Shown in pieces: positions 38,548 through 49,189 of a stretch of DNA of 64,000 nucleotides. Both the position numbers and the translations under genes were made by a program. The stretch covers positions 186,001 to 250,000 of the forward strand of contig QJNS01000094.1 of assembly GCA_004154925.1 (NCBI GenBank), read 5' to 3'. The notes beneath the pieces were generated by a model, which searched no databases, had not been told where the DNA came from, and saw only the letters and a program-made list of their open reading frames with translations. Position 1 is the first letter of the stretch; every line of letters begins with the position of its first letter. The DNA is from Monosporascus cannonballus (Eukaryota; Ascomycota; Sordariomycetes; Xylariales).

Positions 38548-38641
38548 AGGCTTTAGGGAGCCATAGCTATCAAGTTCTTTATATATAGTGAGCGCGCCGG
38601 AACAAGGTTTTTCCGGGGTGCTGTGGAGCTTGATGACTAAC
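38548..38641. repeat. Dispersed ~100-bp repeat, copy 2
   Basis: Matches 3073-3175 (GGCTTTAGGGAGCC, TATATA run, TCCGGGGTG). It marks the right edge of the AT-rich block, 50 bp beyond the C LTR. Terminal inversion is less clear than in copy 1. Confidence 0.5.
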
Positions 38642-38710
38642 ACAGATATCTCTATTCCACGACAAAATTGGTCAGCTTGTCCGCAAATAGAGCTCCTTGT
38701 TCACCTACAC

Positions 38711-38916
38711 TCAGCCTGCACTCTGGCATTGAGGCCCAAAGGCAACCCAGCCATCATTGGCAGTACACTGGTAGGTTTGACTGCTGGAGCAAACTGTCTG
38801 GCCAACATTACTAGACGAACAAATCTGCTGTCTTTTCTCGAGAGCACCGAGACTGGTGATGCCGACACCAGATGGGTGCTGAGCGCAATGGTTAAGAAAA
38901 TGTCGAGGAGCTGCAT
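38711..38916 (-). pseudogene. Small cysteine-rich secreted protein, frameshifted
   Basis: ATG at 38916 opens a classic signal peptide (MQLLDIFLTIALSTHLVSAS). In the next frame a mature part follows: EKR (a Kex2-like site), QQICSSSNVGQTVC, then YQC and FGPQC, four cysteines in all, ending at TGA 38711-38713. The span is 206 nt, so a one-base gain (or two-base loss) near 38836-38870 separates the two halves. No intron of usable size lies between. Secreted cysteine-rich proteins of about 68 residues next to a repeat-rich boundary are often effector-like in plant-associated fungi; that reading is inference. I recognise no named family. An assembly error in one base would restore a normal gene. 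Confidence 0.6.
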
Positions 38917-40920
38917 GTTTAGGGAGTTTGGTTGTTGGAGTCGTATTGAGGTTTAGATGATCAGATGTCCGATGGTGAGAGGCCGCGTCCAGAAACCGTC
39001 GTTGGAGGGGATTATCCTTCATCTTAAGTACTTTTCTATCCGTTGCAGTGCTACTGGGCATGGTTCCAGTGCTACGTGAGACAGAGTACAGCTCAAGGCC
39101 GCAACACGCTACGGCCATACCTGGACCATGAAGTATTTAGATTTCGATCGTCATAGTAGCCGGAAGTGTCGGTCGGCCTCTCTTGAAGGGCTTTTCTCCA
39201 TTGGAGCCCAGGAAGAGTTAGATGAGCCGCTAAAACGCCGATCGTGTCATTTACAAGGTACTTAAAATCCAATAGTATGATTTGAAGTAGCCTGAAGAAT
39301 GGTTATGTGTTCGGATAGAACCTCGCAAACACCTTGTGTTAGTCTTCAGCATCTGTCCCAGTATCCTACGAGAGCAACATGCTACGTCCACACCCACGGG
39401 ACGAGGGATCACACCCAGGTCACAGCATGCCGGAAGTAACATTGACATAGACTGCAACTAAGGGAGCTAGCTTTCCGGCACACTTCGGGCATCACGCCTA
39501 GACGACGGGAAGTCCCAGACGCCAACCGCAGCAGTGACTCCCGTAAAAGCCACGACAAGAGTGGTCTTTGCCCGTTGGGTCATTAGTGGTGATGTAGACA
39601 TCCTAGCTACCTTTGCGCTTTACTGTATTTGATGAGGTCTCAGTCGCCGGTCCGGGTTCACCCACTCTGGGGGTTCGTCCGAAACCGAATTCAAGTCGAA
39701 GCAGACGGCTTCTTAGGGTGGGGCGTCTTGCTCGTTAAAGTCCGACCTCTCCGGAGCGAATTAGTCAACAAGGTTTCTCGCAGAACCACTCAAGCTCTCG
39801 TCAAAGGCTGGATAGATAACACGTGCAGCTACAGCGTCGCCGCCGCCGCAAGCACAATATGCCCTCATTTTTAAGAGCCCAATTAGTTGCCGGTTTCGTG
39901 GCCTGTTTCGGTGCCGGTTAAAAAAGAGGGGCCTCCACGTATTTCGGCCTGCGCAGGCCTCGCACGTCCCATACCTTCTGGACCCCTTTCTTTTAAGGTT
40001 GACGGTTAGCCAGGCCGACGACGGGCAGCTAGGTCGACGATAAGGCCAGTGAGGTCAGGTTAGGTTAGTTAGGTAGGTTGCATGGTTGCCTTTACCTTTA
40101 CTTTCCCATTTTGATCGTCTCATCCTATTCCAACTCCCATTCCAACATAATATTTCGTCTCTATATCTTCTCCAAATATCTCCCTTCATCCCCTGCCTTT
40201 CTTTCCTGTGCCTCCAAGTAATCCGTCATTACCAACCCGCGGGGGAATGGAATCCAAAGGAATCCCGTGGTAGTAGCTACAAAAGATATTGGATGTAAAT
40301 GACGACGCCAAATACTCACACCCTTAGGGTTAATGATATGTCCGCATATCCGAGACAATGAAAGCATCTCATCCCTCAACAATGCTCTGACGCCTCGGCC
40401 AGTTATGCTATCCATTTGTACTTCTACTTATAGGTCGAGTGGCAAAACTATAGCATCAGGCGTTTTGCGGAACTATTCCATTTGGTACTCCAAAGTGCGC
40501 TTTAATGCCTGATTGGTCGGCGTTTGCGCACTTGCTGCATGAGGTAGTCTTAAGAGAATGGCTTACGGCACCCTATCAGCAAGCTCACTTGCTATCAGCC
40601 ACCCTGGCAAGGCGGCAATAAGCTGCGATCTACGTTATCGCGAGCAAGGGTCCGAACCTCTCTCAATGGAACTCTTCAACAGGAAGTGCGTTCATGCAGG
40701 GCAGATAAAGCACTTAAAGGCACCCCTGCGAGCAAACGGTAAGCACAATTCGAGCTCCGCATCAGTGCCCTCGATCCTTTCGCTGCAGCCAAGAAATAAA
40801 ATCGGGGTTATAGTGAATCAATACCTCCTGATATCATTGCGGTTGCTTGCACCTAGGTTACACTTATAACGCCTACCGATCCCTGTACTAACATCTAGAA
40901 CATCGAGTCTGCTAACAGCG
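38917..40920. other. GC-balanced intergenic stretch, no gene recognised
   Basis: Open frames of 60-100 codons (39629-39874, 40161-40415, 40558-40869) show no motif or family resemblance. A TTAGG-rich run lies at 40056-40080. About 340 bp before the transporter, AGCAAGCTCACTTGCT (about 40578-40593) is a small palindrome that could be a regulator site. No clear TATA box was picked out. Confidence 0.5.
40056..40080 (+). repeat. Degenerate TTAGG-rich run
   Basis: CAGGTTAGGTTAGTTAGG followed by TAGGTTG: four TTAGG-like units with irregular spacing, short of the fungal telomere unit TTAGGG. Probably a simple repeat. Confidence 0.5.
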
Positions 40921-42506
40921 ATGGCACCTTCGCAGGTCCCGATCTGCCATGATGTCCCCGGAACCATACACCTGCTTCATGGAACCGGTGATCCTACTGC
41001 GGCAGGAGGTCAGCTAGTCCTGCAACCCCGCCCGAGTAGCGATCCCGAGGATCCGCTGAACTGGACCCGGCGCCGGAAGCTGCTGGCTATCGGCATGGTG
41101 TATCTCTACGTGTTCGGCATCGGTATCGCGGCTTGCGTCCAGTACTCCGTCCTGACGAAGATCAGCGAGGGTACCGGGATCCAGGTCAGCGAGTTGAATC
41201 TGGGCACCGGTTTGATGTTTCTGTTCCTCGGCTGGGGATGTCTCATATGGCAGCCCCTTGCGCTCACGTATGGTCGCCGTGGGGTGTACATCGCTTCGAT
41301 AGTCCTCTCAATCATCCCTATGGTTTGGGCTACATATTCCTCGGGGCGGGACAGTGGTACGTCCATCGGAGTCTACTGGGGTTGTTGGCCGCCCCTGTTG
41401 AATCTCTTCCGGAGGTTTCGGTGCCGGATCTATTCTTCGCCCACGAACGAGGGAATTATATGGGGATATATGCGTTCGTGCTCTTCGGCTCAAACTATCT
41501 TGCCCCTTTCTTCGCCGGCTTTATCAACGACAGTGCCGATTGGCGGTGGACTATGCACTTCGGGTCTCTCGTACTTGCCGCATGCGCCGTGTTGATGTTC
41601 TTCTTTATGGAGGAGACCATATACTTCCGGGATGACATCGAAAGAGAACATGTAGACGAGCAGAAACCGACAGCCACGATCCATGAACAGCAGAGCGGCA
41701 CTGCGTCACCGTCCGCTGGGCGGTCTTTGCCACCAAAAAGTTATGCTTCGGGGCTTAAGTTGTTCCGGCTGTGCGATAAAAGGCCTACTCCGAAGCAGGC
41801 GGTCCTTAAAAGCTGGCGGGCTATTGCCATCTTTGCGTTCTTCCCGACCATTGCATGGGCGGGTCTCTTGTACGGCACCAATCTGGCGTGGTACAACGTC
41901 CTCAACGCGACCATATCCCGTCTTCTAGGAGCGCATCCTTACAACTTCTCACCCAAATTGATAGGGGTGGCATACCTGTCTCCGTTCACTTTCGGAGCGA
42001 TCGGCGCAGTTTGGTCTGGTCATATCTCCGATCTGACAATGATATGGTTAGTGCGGCGAAACTCCGGTATCCGCGAACCGGAACAGCGGTTATGGGCGTT
42101 GGCCATCTCCGGGCTATTATGCTCTGCCGGCCTGGTTCTCTGGGGCGTGGGGGCAAGCAAGGGTATCCATTTCATTGGGCTCATCATCGGTTTCGGATTC
42201 GTGGCGTTGGGCATCGTCTGCGCCGGGTCCATCGCGCTCGCCTATGCTGTCGACTGCTTCAAGGAGATTGTAGGCGAGTCCATGATTACTATCATCATCA
42301 TACGCAACACCATCGGGTTCGCGTTCAATTACGCGATTGATCCGTGGATAAACACGATCGGTCTTCAGAGCTGTTTCATTTCGGCTGCGTTTATCTCTCT
42401 CATGTGTACTGGCTCGTTCATCCTAATGATTATATTTGGTAAGAAGTTGCGAAGACTGTCAGCTAGGAAATATTGGGAATACGTCGCGGAGGACCTCGAC
42501 GTATAG
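40921..42506 (+). pseudogene. MFS (DHA1-like) membrane transporter, single-base frameshift
   Basis: ATG at 40921 opens a frame with the fungal MFS N-terminus DPEDPLNWTRRRKLL, then TM1 onward and the loop 2-3 motif YGRRGVYIAS. At 41343-41346 the frame breaks. Before it the protein reads MVWATYSS, and after it, in another frame, GQWYVHRSLLGLLAAPVESL continues the same family sequence to the stop at 42506. One missing G in the GGGG run explains the shift, giving a 528-residue 12-TM protein if undone. The second half has FFAHERGNYMGIYAF, a central cytoplasmic loop (residues about 235-290) and six further hydrophobic segments. The family exports drugs or moves polyamines and other small solutes across the plasma membrane; the substrate is unknown. 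No intron. Either a young null allele or a homopolymer sequencing error. Confidence 0.85.
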
Positions 42507-43784
42507 ACAGGATAACGCATACCTGACGATGGGGAGATAGGGGCGAAATTAACTATGGGGAATTGGACGTGGGTGCAAAAAAGGGAAAGTTTAAGGGAGA
42601 TCCGGAGCGCACTAACCCCGGTTTCTATATCTATCGTCACCGCTGAAAACAACGCGAAGGCATCTTACGTCATCCTATAGCGATTTTTCATGAACTTGGT
42701 GGTCTACATAAGACTGCTTCGCATTCAATTTCCCAATCGAACATGCATAGTGGATACTTGTATGCAGGTATTACCGTCATCGTGTTGGACGGGAGTCGTA
42801 TTTAAGCTACTACCCCTTTTCGAAGATCCTGGTCAGTAAAATGGTAGCCTGGCCAACGACGTATTGTAGAAGTAGGAACATGTTGCCGTAATAAAAGTCA
42901 ATCATATAAATGAGGTCAGATGTCACATAATAGTGCCTGGCTGACAAATCCGACCAAGATAGTGCTATTCTCGGATGGCACCCATCCGTGCTAACATAAC
43001 AACAGGTTATAGCAATTTGACTCCGTCTTCTAGCCATGAATGTTCGACTCCCGAGACAGATGTAGCATCCCAGATGGACATCTTCTGATCTTCATCGCTG
43101 CGTATCATGGTTGCGAGTAGGTCGTCTGGCAGGTCCTTGGTAGATAGCAAGCTCCGCGAGAGCCTAAACTTTCTCGAGACTACTTGAAAACAACGAACAT
43201 TAGTGTCTCCTTGATAATGAGTGGGAAGTCTTCATTAATGAATTTATCGCAAAAATATCTATGACCTACCATTATAATCCTATCGTTAGAAACTCTTAGA
43301 CATATCACCTTCGAACCCCCAATAAATACGCATAAAACACGGTAACAATCAAAAGGCCAGTCCGCCCGAGTACACTGCTTCTAATGTACTCAAAATAAGT
43401 ATAGACGGTCGCGAATGGTAGGCGATGCATTCAACTCACCATTCATTACCACCCAAGGAGTCTTGAAGCCTTGAGATGCCACCTGGGCTCTAGATGAGGG
43501 TTTGACTGGCGCTCCTTTTTGGCAATAGCACCAAGTGGCTCGTTATGTTATACGCTTTTCGTCTGACAAGCCAGCGTCGACAGCAGCCAAGCAATGTGGA
43601 AAGCTTTCCTGTGGAGCGATGGAGCCGACATCTCGATCTAGGAGTTTCTTTCGTGTATGGATGGACGACGACCGCGATGCACGGGAAAGCTCGGCCACCG
43701 CGGCAGCAAGGCTAAGATAATGACAGGCCTATTGGGGCCCCAGAATTAAAGTGGAGTTCAGGTAGAGGAGATATCTCAAACTGA
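42507..43784. other. Intergenic stretch between convergent genes
   Basis: Contains the 3' regions of the transporter (plus) and the transcription factor (minus). Small open frames (42810-43037, 43535-43720) have no recognisable content. Composition dips towards AT around 43200-43330. Confidence 0.5.
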
Positions 43785-45600
43785 TCATGCGAACGATATC
43801 CAGATGCCGCGTTCTTGCATCACCCTGCATATGGCCCAAGGGCTGCGTTCGGACAGGGGTAACGCCCAGACGAGTTCCAGGAGTTCAGAAGTAGCCTTGA
43901 TGTTACCAAGACGGAGCGTGCGAAACATGATTTCTAAACGATTCCGCAATTCGTCTTGCTGAGACTGGTCGGTGGTGCAGGATCCGATGACCGCTATCGC
44001 CCAGCCGATACTGGTGTTAACCCGACTTTCGGGCGGCAACAGACCAAGATAAAAGAAGGTCTGGTCGAGCGAGTTATTGATATAGGCCCTGTGCAACCCC
44101 TTGGATGACTGATGGCCAGCGAGACACGTAAGGAGGTAAAGGTGAAGGGCGTGCTGATGAACGTAACCACAGATCTCCACGTCGCGGTTTGGAGGTGCAG
44201 AGGGGACGAAGGCGAGAATTTGTGCCTGCAGTGTCAAGAATGTTGCGAAATCGTCAGCCGTGGGGAACGGCGGCTCTATATCTGCCGTCATTGACCGTCG
44301 ACCCAGCTCAAAAATGCGTGGTATCAACAAGAGCAGTGGAAGCCAGCACCCGCAGAGGGGCCCCACGTAGCCTCTATTGGCTAACTGCTGTGCCTCGTAT
44401 TCCAACTCAGGTTTGATGAATGGTGATTCTTGAATGGTTGGAACGACCGAGATCATACTCGTCGAGGCCGTATAGATGTAATATTCAAGGATGAAAGCCT
44501 TGAGATCGTCGCGTATCGCAAACTTGGAGTTGATTACGAGTTCCACCAGAAGCGGACCAGTCGCATTCAGGTGATTGAAAATGACGCCTTGCTTATCTCC
44601 TTTGGTGGTCTACGACAGACAGTCAGTTCATGAACTGGAATATCGAAAGAACTAAAACAAAAGGAGTAGGCGAGGGTAGGGATTTACTAACCTCTGTGAA
44701 ACACATGATGAGGGCCCCCATGGCTACCCAAAGGGGACTCGACTCGTAGCCGTTGACATACTCATCAATTGCCTGTTGGAAAAGCCGGAGAGACATGATG
44801 TAATCCTTCTGGGCCAGACGATTCGAATCGATCTCACTTATAGCACGATGGGAGGCACTTTGCGACAGGAGTAGGCGAAGTATGAAATGATTGGAATATG
44901 ACAGCGGAATGAGCTGCGAAATGAACGGATTGTACTCTGTTGACCCATTGAACATGCTGGAAGCCGTGCGTGAGAGATAGTAACTCAACAGGTTCAACGA
45001 ACGATCATCCAAGCCAGGGAACACAGAGAGACTTTGTATTATGGCGTCAGTCCCCCATTGCTGTGGGTATGCAGTTGGTTGAGACCGCTCTGGCACCTCG
45101 TAAGGGCTAGAAGTTGAGCTATCAGGCTCTTCCTTCAAGTCTGTCATGTCAAAGCCATCTTGAAGCATGTCGGCCTTTGTGCTGGACCATGTAACACTCC
45201 CAGCCTTGTGGCCAGATGAAAATGAGTTTGAGGAGCCCGCGCCATCGGTAGTTCTGGATGGTGAATCCAACAAGGGCGAGAACAAGGACACGCCGGAAGA
45301 CGACACGGGAACTACAACGCCATTTGGCGCGTCCGAAGCAGACGCCGCTGTCTTAGACTTGGATAGTTGAGGATCGTACGTCCTGTAACGGTATGGCGAG
45401 GCGACACCCGAGGCGCTCGGTTGCACATGGTCCTGATCTGAGGTGCCCCAGCGGCAAGCTAGTTTATTGCGCTTACAACCGGAACAGAGGGGCTTGGATT
45501 CGTCACATTTCTTCTTTCGAGCGCGGCAAGTCAAGCAACCGGTGCGAACTCTTAGGATAGGCCCACGTTTCTTGATGTTCTGCCGCGGTCGCGCGAGCAT
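43785..45600 (-). CDS. Zn2Cys6 fungal transcription factor, one intron, apparently intact
   Basis: Exon 1 is 45600-44692, intron 44691-44610 (82 bp, donor GTTAGT, branch-like CTGAC, acceptor TAG) and exon 2 44609-43785, giving about 577 residues. The reading frame crosses the splice cleanly (MCFTE joined to TTKGDKQGV). The N-terminus has a complete binuclear zinc cluster at residues 22-49 (CLTC, RARKKKC, then C-X6-C-X2-C-X6-C) behind basic residues, followed by a Ser/Thr-rich linker. The rest is helical and resembles the fungal-specific transcription factor domain (Fungal_trans_2 type). I chose the Met at 45600 because zinc clusters usually lie close to the N-terminus; an in-frame Met at 45651 is possible. 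A nuclear regulator binding CGG-containing sites is expected. It is convergent with the MFS transporter, a common regulator/transporter pairing, but no direct evidence links them. Confidence 0.88.
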
Positions 45601-48268
45601 GCTGGGGAACGGAACTAATATAGTAAAACTAATACTATACGGGGTACACAAGGAGAAATCGGAGTTAGAAGGTTGACTAATGTTGGCCGTGGATGGGGTC
45701 AGAGTCCGGGAGCGGGGTATTCGAGGATGTTAAGTAAGCTGGGAATAGGAGATATGTACCTATAATTAGATAAGACGGGAGGGTCAGATCATAGATTACA
45801 GCCACAGTCAAGACTCTTGTAGGATCTGCAGCGGCTCGGTCTTTTATTCGTTGTTATTCTCCTGCATAATGTTATATACAAGCTAAAGGTAGGTTTCAAC
45901 GCTGTATGGGGCCTTTTCATATGAATGCGTAGTTCGACCAAGCTGATTGAAGCAGGTTAGGGTCACCTGTGATTCCAACATATCATTGGACGAATCAGCA
46001 AGGGCGAAATTAGAATGCCATAAAGCGAATGGTAGAGGGCAGGCCTAAATTCCAAACTCTTCTCCTCATTGCCCCAGCCCGGCAGAACCATGCCTCAGAC
46101 CCCACCCCGCCCCCCTATCCCATATACACTCCATCTCGTAAGCCACTGAATAGCTAGAGAAGGCAATCGCGTGCTTTGATGACCGACGCCAATGGAAAGC
46201 TCTTTATCAATGATCAATGCCCAATCCGTATCCAATTCCCCCCTTGATTGCTCGAGTTCTTGCTCTTTCTCGGCCAGGTCCCGAGCTCCCCTTCTCCCGA
46301 GCTTTCTCTTCCTTAACAGTTGGTTCGGGTCCCGCGCGAGAAAATAGTTCGTGAAATATCGGTGGGAGTCCGTCCTCTGAAGTCCGGAATAGTTCTAGGT
46401 TGTCTGTGAATACGCAACGGACCGCACGTTGAGCATAAAGGTCCTAGTCAACAGGTGGTTCGGATTCGCTGACCTGCAGTAGCTCGCTAGCAAGCCTAGA
46501 GACGCGTCGGTTTATCTTAACCGAATTAGGCCGGAGGGGAAATGTGTGCGTACATATCATCGGAAATTGAGCACACTACAGCGTTGATGATTGTGGCTTG
46601 CTGGGCTTAGTCGAGGCCAACCCATGCTGTTCCTTTGAGCATATCTATGGCCAGTTTTGTCACAGCCGACATGTGGTGTTCGAACGATTTGTGGTAGGAT
46701 CACATCGGTTCCGATCCATCTTAATTAAGCATTGTGCCTGGTCTAAATATCATGTCTTCGACCCCCTTGAACACGTCTCCTGCCTCAGGATTTTCGTATT
46801 GTCACACTTACTAAGGAGCAGATACACAGCTCTTGAAGGTATATTGACTTGTAGGAAGCTAGGAAGTGGTGATCCCACTTGGTGTGGGTGATCCACTGAT
46901 ATAGGGCTTCGGAATGGAACAACAATCACCCGAAGACCCCAGCTAGGGGTGCCCTTTTCCATGACACGTATTGGGGTGCCGTGTTTGGATTCGATACCGT
47001 GACTGGACTGGATATTGTACCTGGGTTGGTTTCGTGTGCTGACTAGACATTGTTGCGGGATATCTCTTCTTCTATTTGGTATCTGCCAGAAACATGCTAT
47101 GAATAAGGCTGCTGAAGCAAAAGCCGATGTCTGAACCGAAGAGGATACAGAGATGTATGATTGTTGTCCTGTCTTTTTTTTTACCCAAGAGACGTCAACA
47201 AGCTTTATGTCTGGGGTGTTCACGCGAAGAAGGCCCCTTCCAACTATTGTCATTATTTCTGGTGGAAGTAGCGGCCCATTAATGTGAATGGTAACTTCAA
47301 AGTCTCAGCAGGCGTAGTCCGTATCGAACTTAAACTTATACAGATATTCAGCAAGTGATATGGAACTGTTCATAACACAGGCAAAACCATCGAATATGAA
47401 CGATCTCCCTTAAATAACTTTACTATATTCATATTATTAGCACATTCCAGCATTGATTCTCAAAAGACGGAATGGGTCACCGGGTTTGTTATTTAAACAG
47501 AGTAAGGAGCCCCTTTCTGAGTTGGAATTGGACTTTAAAAGCCGATGGCTAAGCAGTACGGAAGACTCTGTAAATCCTGTCCACCACATTGATCTGATTA
47601 GCATGAGTCGGGGCCGCATTCAGGAAACATGCTAGCCAAGCATAGATCGACCGGCGTGAACGGAAAGAAGATTTCAGTGGCGGATTAGGTAGCATCAAAG
47701 GGAGGAGCCTGCTAACCATGAATCCACCTACGCCCATGATGACAGATTTACAAACGTTAAGGGGAGGATTCAGGGGGGTAAAAGGTTTAGCGGAGGATGA
47801 ATGCACCTACGGGCATGGAAGGCAGATTGCAGGCCCCGTTCAGACATCAAAGGACCGGGATTCAGGAATATGAAGAGATCGGTACAGGACGAATCCACTT
47901 GTGTACCTGGAAGGGGTTTAGAGGGCATCACGGGCGTTGGTGGAATATGTATCCACCTATGTGCATGGATGCCAGGCGTATAAACATCAGCTTGGGCAAG
48001 GCGTATTTAGGAGGCCTGAAGGATTGGCATGAAAGGAGTCGGCAGGTCTGCCTGCCAGTACGCGGTCAATTGTTCCTTTACTCGGACCTTCCTGAAAGCT
48101 GTACGTGGGATAGCACGGGATTAAGGCGTAGGTTGAGGGGGTTTGGGTACCATAGAGGTCTTGGGCTGAGTCTGCATGAAACTTCAAAACGTCCTCATTC
48201 TCAGACTCCGGTGCGAGAACCCGGGCCCTGCTGACCTGCTCTATGATATTGTATGCTTATACCATTAG
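45601..48268. other. GC-balanced intergenic stretch, no gene recognised
   Basis: Upstream region of the transcription factor and beyond. The longest open frames (46750-47253 minus, 167 codons; 47797-48234 plus, 145 codons) overlap open frames on other strands and show no family signal. A set of loosely repeated GAATCCACCTA-like segments lies at 47720-47968. Nothing else is supported. Confidence 0.5.
47720..47968. repeat. Four loosely repeated segments
   Basis: GAATCCACCTACGCCCATG (47720), GAATGCACCTACGGGCATGG (47799), GAATCCACTTGTGTACCTGG (47891) and GTATCCACCTATGTGCATGG (47949) recur at 79, 92 and 58 bp spacing. GGATTCAGG-like sequence lies between some of them. It may be a decayed tandem array or the remnant of a repeat-containing protein. 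Confidence 0.4.
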
Positions 48269-49008
48269 TTACCCACAATTGTTGCTTGAATCCCACACGT
48301 CATTGCCCGTCTCTGGTGAAATCCTCACGACCCATTCCCTCCCCCCTTCTTCCCTGCCTCGAGGCAGACCCCCAAACATCTCCACTGCATTAATCTCCAT
48401 CCTTGAAGCCAACTTCAGCTTGTGACAGTCAATAGGGATATTGAGAGGCAGAGCGGGAGCCGTTGATGTATCGCACAAATGAGACAGAACTTCCCTCAGC
48501 TCGGTCTTGTATGGGACTTGGCACCCATTTGCCACAGAATGCGGTCTTCGGGATCCATGCAGCTCCTCGCTTTGGACATCACATTGAACGACTGCACCAC
48601 GGCCTTTACCGGCTGGATGAACATCTATTAAGCCCCATATGCAACAACCTTCTCTAGTAGCCATTATTCCCTCGATATGTTCTGAGACCTTCTTTCCCGG
48701 CTTTAGGCGTTAGCGGTGATTCTTGCTGGCTGGATGGTGAAAGATATCCTCCGGGATGTTCTGGGTTAGAGAGCTCCGGAGGAATTCGATACACGCCGGT
48801 GTGGAATATTCCGTGAGCACGAACAGCCTCCAGAGATCCTCTAAAGACACCCGGCCACGGCCCCTCTAGTAACTGAACAGTGTCGTAATCGGCGTAAAAA
48901 TAAGCCAACTGGCGACGACTCCTTCCTTCGCATCTCTTCTCTGACTTATTGGCTGGTAGAGCAAGTTCTGCGCACAAACTAAAGAGTATTATCGCTGCAC
49001 CAACACAT
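48269..49008 (-). pseudogene. Possible secreted protein gene, several frameshifts
   Basis: From ATG at 49008 one base must be skipped to read VGAAIILFSLCAELALPA, a good signal peptide. The frame then continues through AYFYADYDTVQLLEGPWPGVF to a TAG at 48654. From 48664 another frame carries on (REGCCIWGLIDVHPAGKG). Within it a switch near 48520 joins two protein-like stretches (SCMDPEDRILWQMG and PYKTELREVLSHLCD), ending at TAA 48269. Each piece looks like real protein and all lie on one strand in order, so a decayed gene of about 240 residues is plausible. I do not recognise the family. Unrecognised introns could account for some of the breaks. Confidence 0.35.
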
Positions 49009-49042
49009 TTCGGCCCGGGTCAAGGTTATTAGGATATCTTAG

Positions 49043-49062
49043 CGGTAACCGCTTGTCACGTG
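49043..49062. promoter_or_regulatory. CGG-N3-CCG palindrome next to a CACGTG box
   Basis: AGCGGTAACCGCT (49041-49053) is a perfect inverted repeat containing CGG and CCG three bases apart, the arrangement used by some Zn2Cys6 regulators. CACGTG, a bHLH-type box, follows at 49057-49062. Both are 35-55 bp upstream of the ATG at 49008. Function is inferred from sequence alone. Confidence 0.35.
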
Positions 49063-49189
49063 CCAAGGTGGAATATTCTAAAACGGGGCCTATACAGGGG
49101 TTGTAGGTGTATATACAGGGCCCTTTTCTTCCCGTATATTGGGAGAGACAGGCGTTACTGGTCTAATCGACTGCTACCTACCTGACTGC

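Noticed and set aside
40056..40080. Interstitial telomere repeat
   Set aside because: Units are TTAGG/TTAG with irregular spacing, only about four of them, not the TTAGGG of fungal telomeres.
41133..41330. N-terminal part of the long open frame starting at 41133 as a real transporter N-terminus
   Set aside because: In this stretch the family sequence is in the other frame (40921 onward). The 41133-41330 translation has no transporter character.
43785..44546. Exon 2 of the transcription factor as a separate gene
   Set aside because: A canonical 82-bp intron joins it in phase to the zinc-cluster exon, and the first codons after the acceptor continue the domain upstream of the in-frame Met.
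46750..47253. 167-codon minus-strand open frame with one hydrophobic stretch
   Set aside because: Another frame on the opposite strand overlaps it (46598-46891), no domain is recognisable, and there is no clear gene structure around it. Open length alone is weak evidence here.
47797..48234. 145-codon plus-strand open frame
   Set aside because: Composition is that of GC-rich noncoding DNA, it overlaps the degenerate repeats, and an antisense frame (47987-48187) is also open.
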